The notes beneath the pieces are model-generated. The model had not been told where the DNA came from. It was given only the letters and a program-made list of their open reading frames with translations, and did no database searches. The position numbers and the translations under genes are program-made. DNA of 64,000 nt from positions 744,001 to 808,000 of the forward strand of contig NZ_JAOVZO020000018.1 of NCBI RefSeq assembly GCF_025717065.2, in the 5' to 3' direction. Shown here piece after piece: positions 35,806 to 45,594 of the stretch; position 1 is the first letter of the stretch; every line of letters starts with the position of its first letter. This stretch comes from Tahibacter soli. GTDB taxonomy: Bacteria; Pseudomonadota; Gammaproteobacteria; Xanthomonadales; Rhodanobacteraceae.

Positions 35806-36738
35806 ATGAGCCTGCGCGCACTTCTAGCCGCCGCGGCAGTGTTCGTTCTGCTGACCGGTAAGGTCATCGCGGAACCGTTCGCGTTTGTGGCCGCCTACGA
35901 CCAGATCTATCGTATCGACCTCGCCACCCGCCAGGCCAGCCTCGTCGGCGACAACGGCCGTTACGGTTCGCAGCCGATCGTTTTCAAGGGACTCGCCTAC
36001 GCGCCGAACGGTGCGCTGTACGGCGCCTCGGACAACGTCAAGGCACTGTTTCGCCTCGATGCGCCCGGCTCCGTGACGAACTTCGTCGGCTCGCTCGGTT
36101 TGAACGGCCAGGGCGACCAGGCCAATTTCGACGCGCTTGATCTCGGTCTCGCGATCGGCTGCGACAGCCAGCAATGGCTGACGTCGACGTACGCGCAGAA
36201 GCTTTGGAAGGTCGACGCGGCTTCCGGCGCGACCAGCTTCGTCGGCAACCTCGGCGCCAAGATCACCGGCATCGCCGCCAAGGGACGCGAGCTGTACGGT
36301 TTCGGCTCGCGCGGCCACGACGGCTTCTACAAGATCGATACGACGACCGGCGCGGCGACGCTGATCAAGAGCTATCCGTCGTTCGTCGGCAACGCCAGTT
36401 CCATGTGGCCGGCGTTCGACGCGTCGGGCCAGCTGTGGGTCGTCATCACATACATGCCGCCGCCGCTGCCCGGCATGCCGGGCGTGCGCTGGAGCGATCT
36501 GGCGAAAGTCGATATCGCCACGGGCGAAATGACCGTGCTCGGTTCGATCACCGGTCCCGAATCGCTCGAATTCATCGGCCTGCTGGGCGTTGCGATCGCG
36601 CCGCCGGCCGCGTGTCCGACCGGCACCGTCACCCCGCAGCCGATCCCCGCCGGCTCGCCGATCGGCTACGCGCTGCTCGCCGGCCTTCTCGCGCTCGTCA
36701 CCGGATACGGCCTGCGCCGCCGCGCGGTTAAGCCCTGA
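35806..36738 (+). CDS. exported repeat protein with sorting-tail-like C-terminus
   Basis: 310 residues. Signal peptide about 1-22. The mature domain has recurring strand-turn units of the form 'Y-K/R-I-D-x-x-T-G/R-x-A-x-x-V/L-G' (around residues 30, 130, 165 and 225), the pattern of a beta-propeller. The last ~35 residues are a Pro-rich stretch (TPQPIPAGSPIGYA), a transmembrane helix and RRR, which is the architecture of IPTL/PEP-CTERM-type sorting tails although the exact motif differs. No exosortase is visible in the window. Confidence 0.8.
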   Translation: MSLRALLAAAAVFVLLTGKVIAEPFAFVAAYDQIYRIDLATRQASLVGDNGRYGSQPIVFKGLAYAPNGALYGASDNVKALFRLDAPGSVTNFVGSLGLNGQGDQANFDALDLGLAIGCDSQQWLTSTYAQKLWKVDAASGATSFVGNLGAKITGIAAKGRELYGFGSRGHDGFYKIDTTTGAATLIKSYPSFVGNASSMWPAFDASGQLWVVITYMPPPLPGMPGVRWSDLAKVDIATGEMTVLGSITGPESLEFIGLLGVAIAPPAACPTGTVTPQPIPAGSPIGYALLAGLLALVTGYGLRRRAVKP

Positions 36739-36854
36739 TTCGCCAAGCGGTACTCACCATCGCAGCGGCATCGACGCCGCGCGCCGTGTCGCGTCGCAAT
36801 CTTCGCGCCGACGCCGACGCCGATGCCGCTCCCGCCACTTTTCGCGAGGCCACC

Positions 36855-37550
36855 GTGTTCAAACCCATCGCTCGTTTCATCGTCGTCGCCTGCGCGCTCT
36901 GGTCGATCGGCGCACATGCCGGCGAAACCGAAAACAAGCGCGCGCGCGAAGCCACCCGCGTGCTCAACGAAATCATGCAGGCGCCGGACCGGCGCATTCC
37001 CGGCAACCTGCTGCGCGACGCGCACGCGGTCGCGGTGATCCCCGACGTGATCAAGGCCGGCCTCGTGCTCGGCGGCCGCCACGGCAACGGTCTGCTCGCG
37101 GTCAAGGGCGCCGACGGATCGTGGTCGAATCCCGCGTTCGTGAGCATCACCGGCGGCAGCATCGGTTTTCAGGCCGGCGTGCAGTCGACCGACGTCGTGC
37201 TCGTGTTTCGCAGCCAGCGCGGCGTCGATTCGATCGTGCACGGCAAGTTCACGCTCGGCGCCGACGCGTCGGTCGCGGCGGGTCCGGTCGGCCGCAACGC
37301 GCAAGCGTCGACCGACGCGCAGCTCAAGGCCGAAATCCTGTCGTATTCCCGCGCCCGCGGCCTGTTCGCCGGCGTCGCGCTCGACGGCTCCGTGCTGTCG
37401 ATCAATCACGACGCCGATCAGGCGGTCTACGGCGAAGGGGTGACGCCGCGGCGCATTCTCGAAGGCGGCGTCGGTACCGTGCCGGAAGTCGTGGTCGATT
37501 TCCGCGACCGTCTGGAGGAGTACACTGCGCAGCAGGAGCCGGAGCGGTAG
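36855..37550 (+). CDS. SYLF/Ysc84-domain lipid-binding protein
   Basis: 231 residues from a GTG at 36855 preceded by GAGG; this start gives a proper signal peptide (about 1-20, ending AHAGET). The SYLF domain fills the rest: AVAVIPDVIKAGLVLGG, GLLAVKG, SIGFQAGVQSTDVVLVF and a final SRARGLFAGVALDG. In eukaryotes this domain binds phosphoinositides; bacterial exported versions are of unknown role, probably membrane-associated in the periplasm. Upstream of tatA by 147 bases, likely separate. Confidence 0.9.
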   Translation: MFKPIARFIVVACALWSIGAHAGETENKRAREATRVLNEIMQAPDRRIPGNLLRDAHAVAVIPDVIKAGLVLGGRHGNGLLAVKGADGSWSNPAFVSITGGSIGFQAGVQSTDVVLVFRSQRGVDSIVHGKFTLGADASVAAGPVGRNAQASTDAQLKAEILSYSRARGLFAGVALDGSVLSINHDADQAVYGEGVTPRRILEGGVGTVPEVVVDFRDRLEEYTAQQEPER

Positions 37551-37697
37551 CCGCACCGGCACGCGGCGACCCCGATCGGCGCGCCGCCGCGGCGAGTATC
37601 ATCGCCGCCGCACGCGGCGCTTTCATCGGGCCGACGCATACCGGAACAACAATGGCGAGCTGCGCCGCGAGCGCGGCGGCGCCGTCAGGAGTATACG

Positions 37698-37919
37698 ATG
37701 GGTAGTTTTAGTCTTTGGCATTGGTTGATCGTGCTGCTGATCGTCGTTCTGGTGTTCGGCACCAAGCGGCTGCGCAACATGGGCGGCGATCTCGGCACCG
37801 CGCTGCGCGACTTCAAGAAGGGTCTTTCCGGCGACGAGGCCAATCCGCAGCTCAAGGCCGATCCGCCGGCCGAGGGCGACAAGGCCGCCGCCGAAGCCAA
37901 GCGCGAAAAAGCGGAGTAA
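37698..37919 (+). CDS. tatA: Sec-independent translocase subunit TatA
   Basis: 73 residues: short N-tail, one transmembrane helix (about 6-21), the conserved FGTKRLRN hinge with Phe-Gly, and an amphipathic helix ([11 protein letters not shown]), then an acidic/Lys-rich tail. It polymerises to form the Tat conduit for folded proteins. The ATG at 37698 follows AGGAG. First gene of tatABC; tatB starts 12 bases after its stop. Confidence 0.98.
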   Translation: MGSFSLWHWLIVLLIVVLVFGTKRLRNMGGDLGTALRDFKKGLSGDEANPQLKADPPAEGDKAAAEAKREKAE

Positions 37920-37931
37920 GGCCGCCTCGCG

Positions 37932-38228
37932 ATGTTCGATATCGGTTTTTCCGAGCTGGTGCTGATCGGCATCGTGGCGTTGCTCGTGCTCGGTCCCGAG
38001 CGCCTGCCCGGCGCCGCGCGGACCGTCGGCGCGCTGCTGCGCCGCGCGCGCGCGAGCTGGGCCACCGTGCGCAGCGAAGTCGAGCGCGAACTGGCGGCCG
38101 AGGAACTGAAACGCAGCATGCAAGACACGGTCGCGTCGGTCGATCCGCGCGAAGACATCAAGGCCGCTGCGGACGACATCCAGTCCGCAGCCAGCGAGGT
38201 CGGCAAGAAGCTCGATGAGCGCACCTGA
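37932..38228 (+). CDS. tatB: Sec-independent translocase subunit TatB
   Basis: 98 residues: [26 protein letters not shown] is the TatB start, with the membrane Glu8 and the Gly-Pro hinge; quoted here as the pieces MFDIGFSEL and LVLGPERLP. The long cytoplasmic helix contains the family's alternating charged residues. It forms the receptor complex with TatC. Overlaps tatC by 14 bases. Shorter than the E. coli protein (171). Confidence 0.97.
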   Translation: MFDIGFSELVLIGIVALLVLGPERLPGAARTVGALLRRARASWATVRSEVERELAAEELKRSMQDTVASVDPREDIKAAADDIQSAASEVGKKLDERT

Positions 38229-38970
38229 CGAGGAAGGCGGCGAGGCCTCGTTCTTCTCGCATCTGATCGAACTGCGCGAGCGCCTGCTCAAGGCGCTCGT
38301 CGCCGTCGGCATCGTGCTGCTCGCGCTGCTGCCGTTCGCGAACAAGCTGTACGGCGTTCTCGCCGAACCGCTGCTGCGCAATCTGCCGGCCGGCGGCCAG
38401 CTCGTCGCGATCGAAGTCGCCTCGCCGTTCTTCACGCCGCTCAAGCTCGCGTTCTTCACCGCGCTGGTCGTGGCGATGCCGGCGGTGCTTTATCAACTTT
38501 GGGCTTTTGTCGCACCGGGCCTGTACCGGCACGAAAAACGGCTGGCGATGCCGATTCTGGCGTCGAGCGTGTTCCTGTTCTACCTCGGCTGCGCGTTCGC
38601 GTATTTCCTGGTGCTGCCGACGGTGTTTGCATTTCTCGCGAAAATCACGCCGCAAGGCGTCGCGATGATGACGGATATCAGTAAATACCTCGACTTCGTG
38701 CTGGTCATCTTCTTCGCGTTCGGGCTGTGCTTCGAAGTGCCGGTCGCGGTCGTGATACTCGTCGCGCTGGGCTGGGTCACGCCCAAACAACTGGTCGAAG
38801 CACGCGGTTATGTGATCGTCGGCGCGTTCGTGGTAGCCGCGGTATTGACTCCGCCGGACGTCGTGTCGCAGATTTTGCTCGCCGTACCGATGTGCGTGTT
38901 GTACGAAGTCGGCGTCGTCGCCGCGCGCACCATCACAAAGCGTACACCGCCGAACTCTGTCACCTCGTAA
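38215..38970 (+). CDS. tatC: Sec-independent translocase subunit TatC
   Basis: 251-residue inner-membrane protein with six helices; binds the twin-arginine signal peptide. Landmarks: [14 protein letters not shown] at the cytoplasmic N-terminus, [10 protein letters not shown]-like [15 protein letters not shown] in the first periplasmic-cytoplasmic loop region, and FGLCFEVPV. The start inside tatB is supported by homology at residue ~12 onward. Confidence 0.98.
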   Translation: MSAPDEEGGEASFFSHLIELRERLLKALVAVGIVLLALLPFANKLYGVLAEPLLRNLPAGGQLVAIEVASPFFTPLKLAFFTALVVAMPAVLYQLWAFVAPGLYRHEKRLAMPILASSVFLFYLGCAFAYFLVLPTVFAFLAKITPQGVAMMTDISKYLDFVLVIFFAFGLCFEVPVAVVILVALGWVTPKQLVEARGYVIVGAFVVAAVLTPPDVVSQILLAVPMCVLYEVGVVAARTITKRTPPNSVTS

Positions 38971-39005
38971 CGGCTCTCACCAACGACTCAGTTTGTTGCG
39001 AGTAT

Positions 39006-39021
39006 TTACAATTCGTTACAA
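39006..39021 (+). repeat. direct repeat TTACAA, 10-bp spacing
   Basis: TTACAA at 39006-39011 and again at 39016-39021, exactly one helical turn apart, upstream of the ribbon-helix-helix gene. Possible operator half-sites. Confidence 0.4.
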
Positions 39022-39040
39022 GTGGTATGCGCCCAACGCC

Positions 39041-39068
39041 TTCACCCTGCGCTATGCGGTCGTATACT
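39041..39068 (+). promoter_or_regulatory. promoter of the ribbon-helix-helix gene
   Basis: TTCACC, 16 bases, TATACT, 45 bases before the ATG at 39113. The -10 is a five-of-six match. GCGGT and ACCGC flank the -10, a short inverted repeat that could be an operator. Confidence 0.5.
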
Positions 39069-39112
39069 AGTACCGCATTATCGCAATGCCACTTTCCTCT
39101 AGGGTGAATATC

Positions 39113-39331
39113 ATGAAAAAGTCCGCTTCTGCCGCCGCTATCGATGAAGATACCCGCGACGCCAGCCTGCGCGTTTCCAAGCGTATGCGCGACAGCCTCA
39201 AGGCCGCCGCCGCCGTGATGGGCCGCCCGCTGTACGACGTCACCAACGAAGCCATCAACGACTACCTCGGCGGCCTGAAGATCGGCGATCCGCTGCAGGC
39301 GATCCGCAAGGGCGGCAAGGGCCGCAAGTAA
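39113..39331 (+). CDS. small ribbon-helix-helix-like DNA-binding protein
   Basis: 72 residues. The segment DASLRVSKRMRDSLKAAA reads as the beta strand and first helix of a MetJ/Arc/CopG fold, and the following PLYDVTNEAINDYL as the second helix; the ends are Lys-rich. The start at 39113 follows AGGGTGA; an ATG 27 bases earlier is less likely. No toxin gene neighbours it, so it is more probably a small regulator than an antitoxin. Ends at the terminator at 39415. Confidence 0.75.
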   Translation: MKKSASAAAIDEDTRDASLRVSKRMRDSLKAAAAVMGRPLYDVTNEAINDYLGGLKIGDPLQAIRKGGKGRK

Positions 39332-39414
39332 TCCGGTAGTACTCCGCTCTGACGAGCAAAAGTTCTATTCAGGGCACCGATGTCGACGCGCTACGTCGTC
39401 GGCAGGTGAAACGG

Positions 39415-39446
39415 ACGCCGCGCTCTTAGCGCGGCGTTTGTTTTTT
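39415..39446 (+). terminator. intrinsic terminator of the ribbon-helix-helix gene
   Basis: Nine-bp stem ACGCCGCGC/GCGCGGCGT with loop TCTTA, followed by TTGTTTTTT. Confidence 0.92.
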
Positions 39447-39499
39447 GTAGACTTGTGGGCATGTCCCCTAGGGACAAACCTTGCTTTTCGCGCACGAGC

Positions 39500-40249
39500 C
39501 TACTTCAACGCTCTCGCATACTGTGAGAACCGGCACAGAATGCGCCGCGCTCGCGGCGCCGGTCCGCATTCGCGCAGCAGCCCCGACGGATCGATCCGCT
39601 CCTCGCGCAGCCGGTCGGCGCGTCCGCGGATGTAGCCGGCCATCGCGCCGGCGCTGAATTCCGGATGGAACTGCACGCCCCACGCGCGTGCGCCGTAGCG
39701 CAGCGCCTGGTGCGGGTCCTGCGCGGAATGCGCCAGCACGACCGCGCCGCCGGGCGCCGCGACCACGCTTTGCTGGTGCGTGGTATGCGCGCGAAAGCCG
39801 GCCGCGAACGGGCCGAACAATACGTCGCTCGCCGCGTCGGCCGTAGCGGCGATCGCCTTCGTACCCATCTCGCGTCCGCGCGGGTTCCAGTCGACGCGAC
39901 CGCCGAGCGCGTGCGCGATCAGCTGGTGTCCGTAGCACACGCCAAGGAGCGGCGTACGTTCGCGCGCGACGATGTCGCCGAGCCACTCGGCCGTGCGTTC
40001 GCTCCAGTCGAGGCGATCGGTGACCATCGCGCCCGAGCCGGTAACGACGACGCCGGCGTAGTCGTTCGCGTCCGGCAACGCATCGCCGGAGGCCGCGCCG
40101 ACGACGCGCACCTCGTGCGCGGCGAGGCGCAGACCGATCCGGAACCAGTGCGGAAAATCGCCGAGCCGCGAACGCAGCGCCGGCAGCGTCGTTCCGGTCT
40201 GCACGATGAGAAACGGCCGCGCTGCGCGAGCCCTTCGAACCGCGCTCAT
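39500..40249 (-). CDS. class I glutamine amidotransferase (GMP-synthase-like)
   Basis: 249 residues. Nucleophile Cys105 in GVCYGHQL, and the His-Glu of the triad in QFHPEFS near residue 205, define a class I glutaminase domain standing alone. Relatives annotated 'glutamine amidotransferase' often act on gamma-glutamyl compounds, but no partner synthetase is visible here. Its ATG overlaps the gspE-like stop by 4 bases (ATGA), so it is co-translated with that gene, an odd pairing. Confidence 0.92.
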   Translation of the reverse strand: MSAVRRARAARPFLIVQTGTTLPALRSRLGDFPHWFRIGLRLAAHEVRVVGAASGDALPDANDYAGVVVTGSGAMVTDRLDWSERTAEWLGDIVARERTPLLGVCYGHQLIAHALGGRVDWNPRGREMGTKAIAATADAASDVLFGPFAAGFRAHTTHQQSVVAAPGGAVVLAHSAQDPHQALRYGARAWGVQFHPEFSAGAMAGYIRGRADRLREERIDPSGLLRECGPAPRARRILCRFSQYARALK

Positions 40250-41883
40250 TCGACCGGCGGCAGTACGGTCATGACCTCCGCGACCGTCGTCACGCCGCGC
40301 GCGACCTGCGCCGCGGCGGAGATGCGCAACGGCCGCATGCCTTCGGCGAGCGCCGCCTCGCTGAACTTGATCAGGTCGGTGTCGGCCTGGATCAGCGCCC
40401 GCAGCTTCGGCGACAGCCGCATCATTTCGTAGATGCCGGTGCGGCCCAGATACCCGGTGTTGCGGCACTCGAGGCAGCCGACCGGCCCCTGCGTACGCTC
40501 GGGCAGCGCGAGATTCCAGCGATGCGTCAGCGCATCCCACGCGCGCGGATCGACCGCGAGCGCCGTCTTGCAGTGCGGGCACAGCGTGCGCACGAGGCGC
40601 TGCGCGACGATGCCGGTCACGGTCGACTGGATCAGATAGTGCGGGACACCCAGGTCGAGGAGTCGCGTCACCGCGGTCGGCGCGTCGTTCGTGTGCAGCG
40701 TCGACAGCACGAGATGCCCGGTCAGCGACGCCTGCACGGCCATCTGCGCGGTTTCGAGATCGCGGATTTCGCCGACCATGATGATGTCGGGGTCCTGGCG
40801 CAGGAGCGTGCGCACGCCGGCCGCGAAGTCGAGATCGATCGCCGGCTGCACCTGCATCTGGTTGAATTCGGGCGAGACCATTTCAATCGGGTCTTCGACC
40901 GTGCACACGTTGAGATCGGGCGTCGCCAGGTGCTTCAGCGTCGAGTACAGCGTGGTGGTCTTGCCCGAGCCGGTCGGACCGGTCACGAGCACGATGCCGT
41001 GCGGCCGCTCGACCATCGAACGCCACAGCGTTTCCTCGTCGTGCGAGAAGCCGAGCGCGCGGAACTCCTTGACCACGACGTCCGGGTCGAAGATGCGCAT
41101 GACGACCTTCTCGCCGAACGCGGTCGGCATCGTCGACAGGCGCAGTTCGACCTCGCGCCCGCCGGGCGAACGCGTCTTGATGCGGCCGTCCTGCGGGCGG
41201 CGCTTTTCGGCGAGATCCATGCGGCCCAAAATCTTGATGCGCGCGGTCACCGCGGTCATCACGGGCGGCGGAAACTCGAACACCTTGTGCATATTGCCGT
41301 CGATGCGAAACCGGATGTTGCCGGCGTCGCGACGCGGTTCCAGATGGATGTCGGACGCGCGCTGGTCGAGCGCGTACTGCAGCAACCAGTCGACGATGTG
41401 CACGACATGGCGGTCGTCGGCGCCGATGTCGCCACCTTTGCCGAGCTCCAGCAGCTGTTCGAAGTTCAGCAGCGTGCTGGGGTCGTAGCCGCTGTCGCCC
41501 TTGGCGTCCTTCGCGCGCTGGATCGAGCGCTGCACGCCGAAGAATTCGTTGAGATAGCGGTTGACGTCGATCGGGTTGGCGACGACGCGCTCGACGTCGC
41601 GCCGCAGGATGTGCGCCAGATCGGCGGTCCAGCGCGTGTCGAACGGTTCGGCCGACGCGATGACCACTTTGTCGGGCGCCACCGTGACCGGCAGGATGCG
41701 GTAGCGCGTCGCGTACTGGTGCGAAATCACCTGGGTCACCGCGGCGACGTCGATCTTCATCGGGTCGATGCGCAGGTAAGGCAGGCCCGCGCGGGCGGCG
41801 AGCCACTGCGTCAGCATTTCGATGCCGAGAGGCTTGGTCGCGCCTTCGCGCTGGTCTATCGGCTTGACGTTCGCCACGAGCAC
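40246..41883 (-). CDS. GspE/PilB-type secretion ATPase, 5' end unresolved
   Basis: Hexameric traffic ATPase of type II secretion/type IV pilus systems. Visible: Walker [11 protein letters not shown] (about residue 298 of this frame), Asp box VCTVEDPIE, Walker B-region [12 protein letters not shown], His box LSTLHTND, and the tetra-Cys zinc site CPHC...CLEC. 545 residues are given from a GTG at 41883, but in-frame coding sequence with a GspE N-terminal-domain pattern continues to about 42060 without any ATG, GTG or TTG. An ATG at 42077 is one base out of frame. No other secretion or pilus gene lies nearby. Confidence 0.9.
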   Translation of the reverse strand: MLVANVKPIDQREGATKPLGIEMLTQWLAARAGLPYLRIDPMKIDVAAVTQVISHQYATRYRILPVTVAPDKVVIASAEPFDTRWTADLAHILRRDVERVVANPIDVNRYLNEFFGVQRSIQRAKDAKGDSGYDPSTLLNFEQLLELGKGGDIGADDRHVVHIVDWLLQYALDQRASDIHLEPRRDAGNIRFRIDGNMHKVFEFPPPVMTAVTARIKILGRMDLAEKRRPQDGRIKTRSPGGREVELRLSTMPTAFGEKVVMRIFDPDVVVKEFRALGFSHDEETLWRSMVERPHGIVLVTGPTGSGKTTTLYSTLKHLATPDLNVCTVEDPIEMVSPEFNQMQVQPAIDLDFAAGVRTLLRQDPDIIMVGEIRDLETAQMAVQASLTGHLVLSTLHTNDAPTAVTRLLDLGVPHYLIQSTVTGIVAQRLVRTLCPHCKTALAVDPRAWDALTHRWNLALPERTQGPVGCLECRNTGYLGRTGIYEMMRLSPKLRALIQADTDLIKFSEAALAEGMRPLRISAAAQVARGVTTVAEVMTVLPPVE

Positions 41884-42147
41884 GAGCGGATGCAGCGTCA
41901 GCTTGTCCTTGCCGCTGCGCGCGTCGGCGCGAATGCGGCGCGCGTCTTCCGCGGAAAGCAGGCCGTCGTGGACGAGCGCGGCGAGCGTTTCGTCGAGTTC
42001 GAGACGGCCGTGCAGGCCCAGCCGCGACGGCGACGCCGCAGGCTTGACCAGGACGGGACGCGGGGGCTGGTGGACATCGGCGTTCCTGTGCTGCGTGCTA
42101 GCCTCGCTATACTAGCGCGCTTCGCAGCGCCTTCCGTGAGCCATTCC

Positions 42148-43053
42148 ATGTCCACGCCCACCTTCCAGGACGTGATCCTGACCTTGAACCGCTATTGGGC
42201 GGAGCAAGGCTGCGTCCTGATCCAGCCGCTCGACACCGAAGTCGGCGCCGGCACCTTCCATCCGGCCACCTTTTTGCGCGCGCTGGGCCCCGAACCCTGG
42301 GCCGCCGCGTACGTGCAGCCGTCGCGCCGGCCGACCGACGGGCGCTACGGCGAAAACCCGAACCGCCTGCAGCACTACTACCAGTACCAGGTGGTGCTCA
42401 AGCCGAATCCCGACAATATTCTCGATTTATACATCGGCTCGCTCAAGGCGCTCGGCATCGATCCGCTCGTGCACGACCTGCGCTTCGTCGAGGACAACTG
42501 GGAATCGCCGACGCTCGGCGCGTGGGGTCTCGGCTGGGAAGTGTGGCTCAACGGCATGGAAGTGACGCAGTTCACCTACTTCCAGCAGGCCGGCGGCCTC
42601 GAATGCCGCCCGGTCACCGGCGAGATCACGTACGGCCTCGAGCGCCTGACGATGTATCTGCAAAACGTGGACAACGTCTACGACCTCGTCTGGACGCACG
42701 CGCCGCACGGCGTCGTAACCTACGGCGACGTGTTCCTGCAGAACGAAGTCGAGCAGTCGACGTACAACTTCGAGCACGCGAACGTCGCCGAGCTGCTCCA
42801 CTGGTTCGACGTCTGCGAGGGCGAGGCGAAAAAGCTCGTCGAAGCGGGTCTGCCGCTGCCGGCGTACGAACAGGTGTGCAAGGCGTCGCACAGCTTCAAC
42901 CTGCTCGACGCGCGCCGTGCGATCAGCGTGACCGAACGCCAGCGCTACATCCTGCGCGTGCGCACGCTCGCGCGCGCCGTCGCCGAGGCGTACTACGCCC
43001 AGCGCGAAAAGCTCGGCTTTCCGGGCCTCAAGAATCGCAAGGAAGCGGCGTGA
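42148..43053 (+). CDS. glyQ: glycine--tRNA ligase alpha subunit
   Basis: Catalytic subunit of the alpha2beta2 bacterial enzyme. 301 residues (E. coli 303). Class II motif 2 region ([14 protein letters not shown]) and the start [18 protein letters not shown] are diagnostic. The ATG at 42148 is the family start. Its stop shares a base with the glyS ATG. Confidence 0.98.
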   Translation: MSTPTFQDVILTLNRYWAEQGCVLIQPLDTEVGAGTFHPATFLRALGPEPWAAAYVQPSRRPTDGRYGENPNRLQHYYQYQVVLKPNPDNILDLYIGSLKALGIDPLVHDLRFVEDNWESPTLGAWGLGWEVWLNGMEVTQFTYFQQAGGLECRPVTGEITYGLERLTMYLQNVDNVYDLVWTHAPHGVVTYGDVFLQNEVEQSTYNFEHANVAELLHWFDVCEGEAKKLVEAGLPLPAYEQVCKASHSFNLLDARRAISVTERQRYILRVRTLARAVAEAYYAQREKLGFPGLKNRKEAA

Positions 43054-45200
43054 TGACCGACAACGCGAACAAGCCCCTCCTGATCGAACTCGGCACCGAG
43101 GAGCTGCCGCCCAAGGCGCTCGACGAACTGGCGAAGGATTTCGCGCTCGGCGTCCGCGACGGCCTCGCCAGACGAGGTCTGATCGATCCCGCGCTCGACG
43201 TGAAAACCTACGCGTCGCCGCGCCGCCTCGCCGTGCTGGTGCCCGGCGTCGCCGCGCAGCAGCCGCCGCAGAAATCCGAAGTACTCGGCCCCTATCTCAA
43301 TATCGGCCTCGACCCGAACGGCAACCCGACGCCGGCGCTGGCCGGCTTCGCCGCGAAGAACGGCGTCGCCGTCGAAGCGCTGCAGCGCACGACCGACGCC
43401 AAGGGCGAACGCTTCGTCGCGCGCAGCGAAAAGCCGGGGCAGGCGACCGCCGCGCTGATTCCCGACATCGTCGCCGAAGCGCTCAAGGCGCTGCCGATCC
43501 CCAAGCCGATGCGCTGGGGCGATCGCGACTATTCGTTCGTGCGGCCGGCGCACTGGCTGGTCATGCTGCACGGCGCCGACATCGTCGACGGTGCGGTCCT
43601 GGGCGTGCCGTCGGGCCGCATCTCGCGCGGTCATCGCTTCCATCATCCGGCGCCGGTTCACGTCACCGACGCCGATGCCTGGCTCGACAGCCTGCGCGCG
43701 GCCAAGGTGCTGGCCGATCCGGCGGAGCGCCGCGCCCGCGTGCGCGCCGAGGTCGAACGCGCCGGCCGCGAAACCGGCGGGTCCCCGCGCCTTTCCGATG
43801 CGCTCTGCGACGAAATCGCGAACTTGACCGAATGGCCCGTCGCGATCGCGTGCACGTTCGAGCGCGACTTTCTGCGCGTGCCGTCCGAAGCGCTGATCAC
43901 GACGATGGAGACGAACCAGAAGTTCGTGCCGGTGTTCGACGCGGCCGGCAAGCTGAGCGAGCACTTCATCGGCGTCGCGAACATCGAGAGCCGCGACCCG
44001 GCCGAGATCCGCAAGGGCTACGAGCGCGTGATCCGCCCGCGTTTCGCCGACGCGCGATTCTTCTACGACGAAGACTTGAAGGCGCCGCTGTCGGCGCAGT
44101 TCGAATCGCTCAAGAACGTCACATACCAGCAGTCGCTCGGCTCGGTCTGGGACAAGACCGTGCGTGTCGCGGAACTCGCGCGCGTGATCGCCAACCGCGT
44201 CGGCGTCGACGCGGCGCTTGCCACGCGCGCCGCGGCGCTCGCCAAATGCGACCTCATGACGCGCATGGTCGGCGAGTTCCCCGAGCTGCAGGGCGTCATG
44301 GGCCGCTACTACGCGACCGCGAACGGCGAGCCGGCCGACGTGGCCGACGCGCTCGACGCGTTCTACCAGCCGCGCTACGCCGGCGACGGCATCGCGGCGG
44401 GCGGCGTCGGCCGCGTGCTCGCGGTCGCCGAGCGTGTCGATACGCTCGCGGGCATCTTCGCCGTCGGCATGAAGCCGAGCGGCAACAAGGATCCGTTCGC
44501 GCTGCGCCGCGCCGCGCTCGGCCTCGCGCGCACGCTGATCGAAGGCGATCTGGCGCTCGACCTGCCCGCGCTCGTCGCCGAGGCGCTCGCGCAACTGCCG
44601 GAAACCGCGCTGATCGCCGGCCTGCCCAAGGCCAAGGACGGCAAGGCGCCGCCGCTCGAACCGGGCAGGCGCCGCGCCGAACTCGGCGCCGAGATCGTCG
44701 AGTTCGTGATCGACCGTCTGCGCGGCTACTACGCCGACGCCGGCATCGCCGCCGAGCAGTTCGAAGCGGTGCGCGCGCTCGCGCCGACCGATCTGTCCGA
44801 CTTCGACGCGCGCCTGCGCGCCGTCGCCGCTTTCGCGCGGCTGCCGCAGGCGCAGGCGCTCGCCGCGGCGAACAAGCGCATCGCCAACATCCTGCGGCAG
44901 GCCGACGGCAGCGCCGCAGCCACGATCGATGCCGCGCTGATCGGTGCCGGTGCCGAAGCCGGCCTGCACGGCGCGCTCGTCTACGCGCAGTCGGCCACCG
45001 CGCCGCTCGTCGCCGCGCGCGACTACGTGGAATTGTTGAAGCGTCTCGCGCAACTGCGCGAACCGGTCGATGCGTTCTTCACCGACGTCATGGTGATGGC
45101 CGACGATCCGGCCGTGCGCGCCAACCGCCTCGCGCTGCTCGCGCAGCTGCGCCGGCTGTTCCTCAACGTCGCCGACGTGTCGCTGCTGCCGTCCGCGTAA
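43053..45200 (+). CDS. glyS: glycine--tRNA ligase beta subunit
   Basis: tRNA-binding subunit, 715 residues, normal length. Landmarks: LLIELGTEELPPKAL at the N-terminus, FVRPAHWLVMLHG, ETNQKFVPVFD, and the HD-like and anticodon-binding C-terminal regions. Coupled to glyQ by a 1-base overlap. Followed 8 bases later by a 13-bp hairpin without a T tract. Confidence 0.98.
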   Translation: MTDNANKPLLIELGTEELPPKALDELAKDFALGVRDGLARRGLIDPALDVKTYASPRRLAVLVPGVAAQQPPQKSEVLGPYLNIGLDPNGNPTPALAGFAAKNGVAVEALQRTTDAKGERFVARSEKPGQATAALIPDIVAEALKALPIPKPMRWGDRDYSFVRPAHWLVMLHGADIVDGAVLGVPSGRISRGHRFHHPAPVHVTDADAWLDSLRAAKVLADPAERRARVRAEVERAGRETGGSPRLSDALCDEIANLTEWPVAIACTFERDFLRVPSEALITTMETNQKFVPVFDAAGKLSEHFIGVANIESRDPAEIRKGYERVIRPRFADARFFYDEDLKAPLSAQFESLKNVTYQQSLGSVWDKTVRVAELARVIANRVGVDAALATRAAALAKCDLMTRMVGEFPELQGVMGRYYATANGEPADVADALDAFYQPRYAGDGIAAGGVGRVLAVAERVDTLAGIFAVGMKPSGNKDPFALRRAALGLARTLIEGDLALDLPALVAEALAQLPETALIAGLPKAKDGKAPPLEPGRRRAELGAEIVEFVIDRLRGYYADAGIAAEQFEAVRALAPTDLSDFDARLRAVAAFARLPQAQALAAANKRIANILRQADGSAAATIDAALIGAGAEAGLHGALVYAQSATAPLVAARDYVELLKRLAQLREPVDAFFTDVMVMADDPAVRANRLALLAQLRRLFLNVADVSLLPSA

Positions 45201-45207
45201 CCGCCTC

Positions 45208-45236
45208 GCGACCGCCGGCCGAGCCGGCGGTCGCGC
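45208..45236. terminator. GC hairpin after glyS, no T tract
   Basis: Thirteen-bp perfect stem (CGCGACCGCCGGC and complement), loop CGA, starting 8 bases after the glyS stop. No T-run follows, so it may stabilise a 3' end or act with Rho rather than as a classical terminator. Confidence 0.55.
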
Positions 45237-45318
45237 TCCCGGACTAACCATACTTTTACGTCACTTGGGCTGGTTCCCTGCGCCTCGCGGCGTTTTTCGC
45301 ATAAATCGCAACGTCGCA

Positions 45319-45347
45319 TTGACTGCGTATGACGATTTCTTTACGTT
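45319..45347 (+). promoter_or_regulatory. possible promoter of the Oar-like receptor
   Basis: TTGACT, 17 bases, TACGTT, in an A/T-richer part of the gap. It would give a leader of about 260 bases. The -10 is weak. Confidence 0.4.
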
Positions 45348-45469
45348 CGACCGTCGGGAGGTCCTTGCGTACCAGTGGGTTTCTTGGCACGCACGGCGGT
45401 GGCGTTTCGGAGGGGTCCGAAACCCGCAGCAGGAGTCGAACGTACGCGTAGGGGTGCATGGGGAAGCGG

Positions 45470-45492
45470 CGGCGGTTCGCAACGAACCGCCG
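45470..45492 (+). promoter_or_regulatory. leader hairpin 1 of the Oar-like receptor
   Basis: Perfect 10-bp stem CGGCGGTTCG/CGAACCGCCG with a three-base loop, about 125 bases before the start codon. Confidence 0.55.
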
Positions 45493-45574
45493 TTCTCGCC
45501 GTTGCGCGTCGCGCGCTCTCGAAGCTTTGCCTCTCGATGTTCCGCGCCGCGCTGCGGCGGGGGGTTTTGGGGCT

Positions 45575-45594
45575 CACGGCGCCACGGCGCCGTG
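45575..45594 (+). promoter_or_regulatory. leader hairpin 2, next to the ribosome-binding site
   Basis: Inverted repeat CACGGCGCC/GGCGCCGTG with a 2-base centre, ending 22 bases before the ATG at 45617 and just upstream of GGGAG. Well placed to modulate translation. The remainder of the 416-base gap 45201-45616 holds no convincing gene. Confidence 0.5.
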
